A DNA stretch of 40,171 bases, taken from an uncultured Clostridia bacterium. GTDB lineage: Bacteria > Bacillota > Clostridia > Christensenellales > UBA3700. The stretch is taken from positions 1-40,171 of the forward strand of contig CAMBZZ010000013.1 in NCBI GenBank assembly GCA_945872615.1, given 5' to 3'. The translations under genes were made by a program, and so were the position numbers. The notes below the pieces were generated by a model that was not told the origin of the DNA, did not search any database, and was given only the letters and a program-made list of their open reading frames with translations. Positions 34,405 through 40,171 of this stretch are shown piece by piece (position 1 is the stretch's first letter; each line of letters begins with the position of its first letter).

Positions 34405-34433
34405 ATTATAATATAAGCCAGTCTCAAAATCAA
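34405..34433 (-). promoter_or_regulatory. prmA-rsmE-mtaB-HIT promoter with minimal leader
   Basis: On the minus strand TTGATT (34428-34433), a 17-bp spacer and a perfect TATAAT (34405-34410) are followed by ATG after 9 nt. This promoter makes the four-gene set independent of the CIRCE-controlled heat-shock operon. Confidence 0.75.
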
Positions 34434-34486
34434 GTGATACTATCCATTCTCAGCCTTTTAACATTCTCTTTGTTAATTGAATAAAA

Positions 34487-34512
34487 AACTCGCCTTGTTG
34501 CCAAAGCGAGTT
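34487..34512 (-). terminator. dnaJ terminator
   Basis: An 11-bp stem with one G-U pair, capped in the RNA by a stable GCAA tetraloop, is followed in the minus direction by a T run (A run at 34483-34488). It lies 8 nt after the dnaJ stop and ends the heat-shock operon. Confidence 0.88.
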
Positions 34513-34519
34513 ATATCGT

Positions 34520-35644
34520 TTATTTCTTGTTGTATTTTTTGATGAGCGGATATTGTCCGTCGCTTAGGCTGTCCTCGAACTCTCTAAGCAGTTTGAGTTG
34601 TTTACTCGATAAGTTTTTAGGTGTCTCGACCTTGATAGTCACGTAGAGGTCGCCGTAGGAGTCTTTACGCAACATCTTCATTCCGTAACCCTTGAGCCTT
34701 ATCTTGGTGCCTGACTGTGTGCCTTGAGGCACTTTGAATTTTGCCGTGCCCTTCAAGGTTTTGATTTCTACGTCCACACCGCAAGCCGCGTCGTAATAGC
34801 CGATAGGATATTCGGTGTAAAGGTCGGAGCCTACGCGCTTGAAGTCGGGACTGTCCAAAACGTAAAGCACGAGCACTAGGTTACCCTTTGGTCCACCGTT
34901 GCGACCGCAGTTGCCCTCGCCTCTTATCGTCATATTGATACCGCTGTCCACGCCCGCAGGTATGTTGACGGTTACGCTCGCTTCCTTTCTCACGTAACCC
35001 GCGCCACGACAAGACGAGCACTTTTCTTCTACGATTTTACCCTTGCCGCCGCAATGAGGACATACCGTTTGCACGATTTGTTGTCCAAACAAGGTGCTTT
35101 GGGTCTTGCGTATAGTACCCGTGCCGTTACAATGAGGACAAACCTTGACGGACGAGCCCGATTTAGCGCCCGTTCCGCCGCAAGAAGAACAAGTTTCGTC
35201 ACGGTTGACCCTTATCGTCTTTTTGACGCCGTTGTAGGCTTCTTCAAAGCTCAACGTTACCTTGACTTGAATATCTTCGCCTTGTCTAGGTGCGTTAGGG
35301 TTATTGCGACCGCCACCGCCAAAACCGCCGAAGAAGGAGTTGAGAATATCCTCAAAGCCACCGCCAAAACCGCTCGCGTCACCACCGCCAAAGCCACCAA
35401 AGCCTTGAGGTCCGTTTTCGTCGCCGTATTGGTCGTAATTAGCCCTCTTGTCCTTATCGCTGAGCACTTCGTAAGCGTGGTTGATTTCCTTAAACTTGGC
35501 TTCGGCGTCCTTTTTCTCCGCCTCGGTTGCGCTCGCAAACCTATCGGGGTGCAATTTGATAGCCAGCTTTCGATAAGCCTTTTTGATTTCGTCCTCGCTT
35601 GCGCCCTTGGACACGCCTAATATTTCGTATAAATCCTTTGCCAT
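34520..35644 (-). CDS. dnaJ: Hsp40 co-chaperone DnaJ
   Basis: A 374-residue type I Hsp40. The J domain has HPD at 32-34, followed by a Gly/Phe-rich linker (about 75-120), and four zinc-binding CxxCxGxG repeats ([32 protein letters not shown]). The C-terminal substrate-binding domains complete it. It stimulates DnaK ATPase and delivers unfolded clients. GGAG precedes the ATG, and a strong hairpin lies in the gap between dnaK and dnaJ. Confidence 0.97.
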   Translation of the reverse strand: MAKDLYEILGVSKGASEDEIKKAYRKLAIKLHPDRFASATEAEKKDAEAKFKEINHAYEVLSDKDKRANYDQYGDENGPQGFGGFGGGDASGFGGGFEDILNSFFGGFGGGGRNNPNAPRQGEDIQVKVTLSFEEAYNGVKKTIRVNRDETCSSCGGTGAKSGSSVKVCPHCNGTGTIRKTQSTLFGQQIVQTVCPHCGGKGKIVEEKCSSCRGAGYVRKEASVTVNIPAGVDSGINMTIRGEGNCGRNGGPKGNLVLVLYVLDSPDFKRVGSDLYTEYPIGYYDAACGVDVEIKTLKGTAKFKVPQGTQSGTKIRLKGYGMKMLRKDSYGDLYVTIKVETPKNLSSKQLKLLREFEDSLSDGQYPLIKKYNKK

Positions 35645-35656
35645 AAATTCTCCAAA

Positions 35657-35686
35657 AACGTAGCCTACGCTATGATAGGCTACGTT
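35657..35686 (-). promoter_or_regulatory. Intercistronic hairpin between dnaK and dnaJ
   Basis: An 11-bp perfect stem, AACGTAGCCTA with TAGGCTACGTT, has an 8-nt loop. In the RNA it is followed by a short U run and then directly by the dnaJ ribosome site. It could act as a partial terminator, an RNA-processing stop, or a stabiliser of dnaK mRNA. Confidence 0.75.
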
Positions 35687-35703
35687 GATGCGCTGTTAGT
35701 TGA

Positions 35704-37539
35704 TTATTTGTTGTCGTCGCCGTCGATGATTATATCGTCGGGATTGACTTCTCCGTTGGCGCCACCCTCTGCTCCCGCATTAGCGTTGGCTTGCTCTTGA
35801 GCAGCTTGATAGAGTTTGGTGAAGATAGGAGCGTTGGCTTTGCTCATCTCGTCGATGATAGCTCTTACCTTCTCCGCATCGTCTGCGGTTGCCAACTCTT
35901 CTTTTGCCTTTTTGAGCGCCTCTTCGAGAGTTTTCTTATCCTCTTCGGTGAGTTTGTCGCCCGCCTCTTCCATAGCCTTTTCGGTGGCAAAAATCATTTG
36001 GTCTGCATCGTTCTTAGCGTCAACTAGATCCTTACGCTTTTTGTCCTCTTCGGCATACTTCTCGGCTTCTTTGATAGCCTTGTCTATATCGTCGTCGCTG
36101 AGGTTGGTAGAAGAGGTAATGGTTACGCTTTGCTTTTTGCCCGTGCCCTTGTCTACTGCGGTAACGTTGACTATACCGTTGGCATCAATATCGAAGGTAA
36201 CCTCGATTTGAGGAATTCCTCTTGGAGCAGGCGGAATACCGTCGAGTTGGAATCTACCGAGTTCCTTATTATCGTTAGCCATAGATCTCTCGCCTTGCAA
36301 AACTCTGATGTCTACTGCCGTCTGATTGTTGGCTGCCGTGGAGAAAATTTGAGATTTGCTGGTAGGAATGGTGGTATTTCTGTCGATAAGCTTAGTAAAT
36401 ACGCCACCCATAGTTTCGATACCGAGGCTAAGTGGGGTTACGTCGAGCAATACAACGTCTTTGACGTCGCCTGCCAATACGCCGCCTTGGATAGCCGCAC
36501 CCAAAGCCACGCATTCGTCAGGGTTGATACCCTTGAAAGGCTCTTTGCCAGTGATATTCTTGACTGCTTCGATGACTGCAGGTATTCTCGTAGAGCCACC
36601 TACCAAGATAACTTTGGCAAGGTCTTTTGCTTCCAACTTGGCGTCTGCAAGTGCCTTTTTGAGTGGAATGAGCGTTCTCGATACGAGCGAGCTGGTGAGT
36701 GCGTCAAACTTAGCTCTGGTGAGGTCCATATCGATGTGCTTAGGACCTTCTGCAGTCATAGTGATGAACGGCAAGTTGATGTTGGTCTTGGTTACGCCCG
36801 ACAATTCGATTTTTGCCTTTTCTGCCGCTTCCTTAATTCTTTGCATAGTTGCAGGGTCGGTAGGAAGTTTGATGCCTTCGGTTCTTTCGAATTCGTCGAT
36901 GATATACTTGACGATAGCGTTGTCGAAGTCGTCACCGCCAAGCATAGTATCGCCGTTGGTGGACAAAACTTCAAATACGCCGTCCTCTATCTCCAAAATG
37001 GATACGTCGAACGTGCCGCCGCCGAGGTCGTAAATCAATACCTTTTGTCCTTGGTTTTCTGCTTTATCCAAGCCGTAAGCGAGCGCTGCCGCAGTTGGCT
37101 CGTTGATAATTCTCAATACTTCCAAACCTGCGATTTTGCCCGCGTCCTTGGTAGCCTGTCTTTGGCTGTCGGAGAAGTATGCAGGCACGGTGATAACGGC
37201 TTGCGTTACCTTTTGACCGAGGAAGGATTCTGCGTCCTCTTTGAGTTTGGTCAAAATCATCGCGCTTATCTCTTGTGGAGAATATTTTTTGTCGTCAATC
37301 TCCACCTTATAATCGCTACCCATATGTCTCTTGATAGAGCTTACCGTACGCTTAGCGTTGGCAATAGCCTGTCTTTTTGCAACTTGACCTACCAATCTTT
37401 CGCCGTCTTTTGCAAAGCCGACTACGGAAGGGGTCGTTCTCGAGCCTTCCTTGTTAGCAATAACGGTTGCCTCGCCGCCTTCCATAACGGCTACGCAAGA
37501 GTTGGTTGTTCCAAGGTCAATACCTATTATTTTTCCCAT
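35704..37539 (-). CDS. dnaK: Hsp70 chaperone DnaK
   Basis: A 611-residue Hsp70. The ATPase domain starts [13 protein letters not shown], with [11 protein letters not shown] and VGGSTRIP, followed by the inter-domain linker [13 protein letters not shown], the substrate-binding domain, and an acidic C-terminus (DDIIIDGDD). It refolds and protects proteins in the cytoplasm with DnaJ and GrpE. AAAAGGAGA precedes the ATG. Its antisense strand carries a 475-codon open frame, a known artefact of dnaK codon structure. Confidence 0.98.
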   Translation of the reverse strand: MGKIIGIDLGTTNSCVAVMEGGEATVIANKEGSRTTPSVVGFAKDGERLVGQVAKRQAIANAKRTVSSIKRHMGSDYKVEIDDKKYSPQEISAMILTKLKEDAESFLGQKVTQAVITVPAYFSDSQRQATKDAGKIAGLEVLRIINEPTAAALAYGLDKAENQGQKVLIYDLGGGTFDVSILEIEDGVFEVLSTNGDTMLGGDDFDNAIVKYIIDEFERTEGIKLPTDPATMQRIKEAAEKAKIELSGVTKTNINLPFITMTAEGPKHIDMDLTRAKFDALTSSLVSRTLIPLKKALADAKLEAKDLAKVILVGGSTRIPAVIEAVKNITGKEPFKGINPDECVALGAAIQGGVLAGDVKDVVLLDVTPLSLGIETMGGVFTKLIDRNTTIPTSKSQIFSTAANNQTAVDIRVLQGERSMANDNKELGRFQLDGIPPAPRGIPQIEVTFDIDANGIVNVTAVDKGTGKKQSVTITSSTNLSDDDIDKAIKEAEKYAEEDKKRKDLVDAKNDADQMIFATEKAMEEAGDKLTEEDKKTLEEALKKAKEELATADDAEKVRAIIDEMSKANAPIFTKLYQAAQEQANANAGAEGGANGEVNPDDIIIDGDDNK

Positions 37540-37567
37540 ATATTTATCTCCTTTTGATATATTTCTA

Positions 37568-38086
37568 TTATTTCGCTACGACCACCATGCTATGTCTAAG
37601 CACGGTATCACCGCGTTTGTAACCCTTTTTGATTTCTCCCACGACCTTGCCAGCATTGTCCGTGTCGTCCACACTCTGCACTGCTTCGTGCAAGTTGGGA
37701 TTAAATTCTTGTCCCATTGCCTCGATAGCCGATACGTTGTACTTGGCGAGTATGTCCATAAAGGTCTTTTTGGTCAGTTCGATGCCCTTTCTTTGAGCCT
37801 CGTCCTTTTGCGCCACGATAGCCATATCCAAAAAGTCCGCTACTTGCAACATATCTTCTATCACGCTGTCTACGCCGTCGTTGTATCTTTGGAGCGATAG
37901 ACTTTGATTTCTCTTTTTGTAGTTGTCAAAGTCTGCTTGCAATCTAAGATATTGGCTGTTGAGTGCGTCGTACTTTTGCTGTGTTTCGTCCTTGACTTCT
38001 TCCGTCACAGGCTCTTTGTAATCAAAACTCGTAGCCTCTTCGGCGTTTTGATTGATATTTTCTTCGTTGTTCTTCTTCTTTGCCAT
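37568..38086 (-). CDS. grpE: Nucleotide exchange factor GrpE
   Basis: A 172-residue cofactor that releases ADP from DnaK. It has an acidic, disordered start (to about 35), a long coiled coil (about 36-90, [20 protein letters not shown]), and a C-terminal beta domain with [25 protein letters not shown] and the final RHSMVVVAK. The gene is 2 nt from hrcA and 28 nt before dnaK. Confidence 0.96.
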   Translation of the reverse strand: MAKKKNNEENINQNAEEATSFDYKEPVTEEVKDETQQKYDALNSQYLRLQADFDNYKKRNQSLSLQRYNDGVDSVIEDMLQVADFLDMAIVAQKDEAQRKGIELTKKTFMDILAKYNVSAIEAMGQEFNPNLHEAVQSVDDTDNAGKVVGEIKKGYKRGDTVLRHSMVVVAK

Positions 38087-38088
38087 AA

Positions 38089-39102
38089 TTATTCCTTTTT
38101 GTTGTCTTGCAAGAGCACGCCCAATTCTTTTAGCACGCCCAAGACTTTTTTGTAATCCATTCTTTCGGGACCGATAACGCCCACGTGTCCTACTTCTTTA
38201 CCGTTGATATTGTACTTGGCTGTTATCAGCGCCATATTGGCAAGGTCAACGCTATCTTCACTACCTATCCTTACGCAATACTCTATATCGCCCTCGCCTT
38301 CCATCAATCCGCACAACTTTTCTCTATGTGATACCACCGACATAAATTGGCGCACGTTGTCCACGTCCTTGTATTCGGGATAGTCGAATATCTTTTCCGT
38401 TCCTTCCACGTACAACTGCTCTTCGGTAGCGTTCTTGAAGTCCATGACGAAAGCAATGACTTGTTCGTATATACTCCTAAAGGCTTCCAATTCTTTATCC
38501 AAGCAGTCATCTCCGTTGGTGACTTCGGCAATACTCTTGCCTACGAATGCCTTGCGTAGCAGTCCGCCCGCCACTTCGATAAAGTTTTCTTTGACGTCGT
38601 GTGGCAAGTCTATCTGCTTATTTTTGATGACTCCGTTGTCGGTCACGATTAGCACTAGCGCGGTATTGTCGTACATGTCTATTATTTTAATATCCTTGAT
38701 GACGATATTGTCCGCGCTGGTAATCATCAACATAGAGGTGTAATTGGTGATGTCGCTGACGATTTTCGCGCCGTTTTTGACAACTTCTTGCACCGATTGG
38801 AACTTCTCGTTGACGATTTCTCTAATCTGAGCGCTGTCAATATCCGATATGTCAAGTATATGTTCTACGTAATATTTGTAAGCTTTAGACGACGGTATTC
38901 TACCCGAACTGACGTGCGGTTGGGTCAAATAGCCCATCTCTTCCAGCATAGACAATTCGCTTCTTATAGTGGCAGTCGACACCTCGGGCAAATATTGCTT
39001 TTGGATCGCAGCAGACGAAATAGGCTCAACGTCGTTGATATAACTATCTATGAGCGCCTTAAGTATTTTCTTTTTTCTTTCTGTAAGATTGGTTTCTCCC
39101 AT
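38089..39102 (-). CDS. hrcA: Heat-inducible transcription repressor HrcA
   Basis: A 337-residue repressor that binds CIRCE and is itself kept active by chaperones. An N-terminal winged helix starts TERKKKILKALIDSYI, with EPISSAAI and TATIRSELSMLEEMGYL, followed by a GAF-like ligand domain and a C-terminal dimer region with HVGVIGPERMDYKKV. AGAGGACG precedes the ATG. It heads the hrcA-grpE-dnaK-dnaJ operon, which is autoregulated through the CIRCE element upstream. Confidence 0.96.
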   Translation of the reverse strand: MGETNLTERKKKILKALIDSYINDVEPISSAAIQKQYLPEVSTATIRSELSMLEEMGYLTQPHVSSGRIPSSKAYKYYVEHILDISDIDSAQIREIVNEKFQSVQEVVKNGAKIVSDITNYTSMLMITSADNIVIKDIKIIDMYDNTALVLIVTDNGVIKNKQIDLPHDVKENFIEVAGGLLRKAFVGKSIAEVTNGDDCLDKELEAFRSIYEQVIAFVMDFKNATEEQLYVEGTEKIFDYPEYKDVDNVRQFMSVVSHREKLCGLMEGEGDIEYCVRIGSEDSVDLANMALITAKYNINGKEVGHVGVIGPERMDYKKVLGVLKELGVLLQDNKKE

Positions 39103-39135
39103 TTTCGTCCTCTTGGCAGTCGCTACTTGCGATTG

Positions 39136-39162
39136 TTAGCACTCACATATCTCGACTGCTAA
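39136..39162. promoter_or_regulatory. CIRCE operator (one mismatch)
   Basis: TTAGCACTC-N9-GACTGCTAA matches the consensus TTAGCACTC-N9-GAGTGCTAA except for one base in the right half. It covers the expected transcription start of the heat-shock operon, the standard place for HrcA repression. Confidence 0.93.
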
Positions 39163-39166
39163 AATC

Positions 39167-39194
39167 ATTATACTACATATTATGTTACTGTCAA
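39167..39194 (-). promoter_or_regulatory. Promoter of the hrcA-grpE-dnaK-dnaJ operon
   Basis: On the minus strand a perfect TTGACA (39189-39194), a 16-bp spacer and a perfect TATAAT (39167-39172) lie immediately before CIRCE. Confidence 0.9.
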
Positions 39195-39244
39195 GGTTTT
39201 TTAGTAAAAAATTATGTAAAATCAATGTCAAACGCAAAAAAATA

Positions 39245-39263
39245 CCACGCCTTGTCGGCGTGG
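39245..39263 (-). terminator. Terminator of the small lipoprotein gene
   Basis: The 7-bp stem CCACGCC/GGCGTGG with loop TTGTC is followed, in the minus direction, by A then a run of seven T (A run at 39236-39242 with one interruption). It lies about 20 nt after the gene's stop. Confidence 0.88.
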
Positions 39264-39281
39264 CATCTTTTGTTTTATCTA

Positions 39282-39611
39282 TTATTTCTTAGTAAAGGTT
39301 GCAACTCCAAGTACAACAAGATTGCCATCTTCGTTGATGTAAGCAAAAGGAGTTTCGGTCTTTTCGCCGTCTTTTTCGGTTACTTCATACACGTATTCTA
39401 CACCCTTATCGTTCTTTTTGCTGGTGTACTTGAACTCTTCGGTTCTGCTAAAGCCCATAATAGAAATCTTTACTTCAGCCTTGCCAAAAGCGCCAAGTTT
39501 TACGTAAGAGTCACCGTTTACGTAAGTGCCGTTTACGCAGCCTGCAAACACGAACAAGCAAGATACGAGCATAACTGCTACGAGTGTTGCAACAACAATT
39601 TTCTTTGCCAT
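39282..39611 (-). CDS. Small secreted lipoprotein of unknown function
   Basis: A 109-residue protein with a lipoprotein signal: MAKK, a hydrophobic core, and the lipobox FAGC with lipidated C25. The mature ~85 residues look like one small beta-rich domain (YVNGDSYVKLGAFGKAEVKI, VEYVYEVTEKDGEKTETPF). No family is recognised. GGAGG lies 8 nt before ATG 39611; an upstream in-frame ATG at 39626 lies before that site and is rejected. A perfect promoter and a terminator make it a separate transcription unit. Confidence 0.8.
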   Translation of the reverse strand: MAKKIVVATLVAVMLVSCLFVFAGCVNGTYVNGDSYVKLGAFGKAEVKISIMGFSRTEEFKYTSKKNDKGVEYVYEVTEKDGEKTETPFAYINEDGNLVVLGVATFTKK

Positions 39612-39646
39612 TTTTGTTTCCTCCAAAATATGTATTTATATTTACA

Positions 39647-39674
39647 ATTATATACCGTGTAAAGTTTTTGTCAA
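39647..39674 (-). promoter_or_regulatory. Promoter of the small lipoprotein gene
   Basis: On the minus strand a perfect TTGACA (39669-39674), a 16-bp spacer and a perfect TATAAT (39647-39652) predict strong expression. Confidence 0.88.
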
Positions 39675-39800
39675 CTGTTTTTCATAAAGTTCAAATTTTA
39701 TTCAATTCTCACGGTCTGCGCCGAAAAACTTTACGGGCATCGTCTTCTTGTTCAATTTATGCATTATTTTGCTTATTATTGACCTATTGAATACAAAAAA

Positions 39801-39818
39801 GGACTACTTTCGTAGCCC
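39801..39818 (-). terminator. Terminator of the 85-aa membrane protein gene
   Basis: A 7-bp stem with one G-U pair and a GAAA tetraloop in the RNA is followed in the minus direction by six T. It lies 3 nt past the gene's stop. Confidence 0.85.
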
Positions 39819-39821
39819 GTT

Positions 39822-40079
39822 TCATTCTTGTTTGTCGGTCGAATCGGCATCGCCTAAATTATCTTCTATCTTCTCATCGTAGATTTTGACAATTCTCGGA
39901 GGTTCGTATTCGGGATTCTTTTCGATAATGCTCTCCCTCATTTTGACCTTAAAGCGGTTGCTTTTGGTAAACAAAACGCATATTATGACGACTACCGCGA
40001 CGAGCACCGCCAATAAAATATAAAAAAATATATTGCCTATACTCTCAACCGCTTTGAGCGGAGACGCCAAATATTGCAT
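39822..40079 (-). CDS. Single-pass membrane protein of unknown function
   Basis: An 85-residue protein: a short N-terminus, one transmembrane helix (about 16-37, NIFFYILLAVLVAVVVIICV), a basic stretch just after it (KSNRFKVKMR, consistent with a cytoplasmic C-terminus), then an acidic tail ending DADSTDKQE. No family is recognised. AGAGGTG precedes the ATG, and a terminator follows, so a real gene is likely. Confidence 0.7.
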   Translation of the reverse strand: MQYLASPLKAVESIGNIFFYILLAVLVAVVVIICVLFTKSNRFKVKMRESIIEKNPEYEPPRIVKIYDEKIEDNLGDADSTDKQE

Positions 40080-40095
40080 AATTCACCTCTAATCT

Positions 40096-40123
40096 ATTAT
40101 ATCATATACGTCGGCAAGGTAAA
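40096..40123 (-). promoter_or_regulatory. Possible promoter of the 85-aa membrane protein gene
   Basis: On the minus strand TTTACC (40118-40123), a 16-bp spacer and a perfect TATAAT (40096-40101) lie about 16 bp before the ATG. The -35 box is weak (4 of 6). Confidence 0.5.
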
Positions 40124-40171
40124 GTAAATATTGGGTAAAAACTATAATCTAACTAAAATAAAATAATTATG

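Noticed and set aside
36130..37557. A 475-codon open frame antisense to dnaK
   Set aside because: It has no ribosome site or family resemblance and lies wholly opposite dnaK, whose codon use is well known to leave long antisense frames open.

Overview
The window looks like a moderately AT-rich Bacillota chromosome, most likely an uncultured member of the Clostridia. The evidence is gene order. From right to left on the minus strand, yicC-gmk-rpoZ-coaBC-priA-def-fmt-rsmB-rlmN-rsgA-rpe, then rpmB (inverted), asp23, fakA and recG, is the classic Bacillota block. hrcA-grpE-dnaK-dnaJ-prmA-rsmE-mtaB-HIT-rpsU is the usual clostridial heat-shock and translation block, with a CIRCE operator. The species cannot be named from sequence alone.

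Layout. 1-80: edge of a possible unknown gene. 81-4389 (+): metal block with csoR, a copper P-type ATPase carrying a CopZ-like domain at its C-terminus, and two half-size CHR (chromate-type) transporters. The CsoR operator lies inside the csoR promoter, and the CHR pair has its own promoter across the end of copA. 4390-7004: bidirectional terminator and a GH3 glycosidase (-). 7131-11896 (-): trmB, recG, fakA and asp23-like. 12076-12267 (+): rpmB. 12310-12837: about 530 bp without a normal gene, filled by an array of small perfect hairpins next to a 36-codon ORF. 12838-23125 (-): tightly overlapping operon for translation quality, nucleotide and CoA metabolism, and replication restart. 23253-24305: two zinc-ribbon membrane proteins divergent from a small XRE regulator, with paired palindromic operators. 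24376-25890 (-): large unknown lipoprotein. 26036-30586 (-): ligA, pcrA and an unknown 106-aa protein. 30903-34395 (-): rpsU, HIT, mtaB, rsmE, prmA. 34520-39102 (-): dnaJ, dnaK, grpE, hrcA. 39282-40079 (-): a small lipoprotein and a single-pass membrane protein.

Most of the window is housekeeping. The less ordinary points are: (i) several genes (asp23-like, recG, the XRE regulator, probably prmA) with a consensus promoter whose -10 box ends 6-9 nt before the ATG and no Shine-Dalgarno, which suggests leaderless mRNAs; (ii) a CopA-CopZ fusion that keeps an internal Shine-Dalgarno and start codon for CopZ, with a tandem stop in the -1 frame just before it; (iii) the hairpin array with its adjacent short ORF; (iv) the self-contained XRE/zinc-ribbon cassette; (v) absence of the PrpC/PrkC phosphatase-kinase pair, RemA and ThiN from their usual places; (vi) a TrmB with substituted active-site residues. 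No tRNA, rRNA, CRISPR array, prophage or transposase was seen. All assignments come from reading the sequence and recalled family knowledge; no database search was run.
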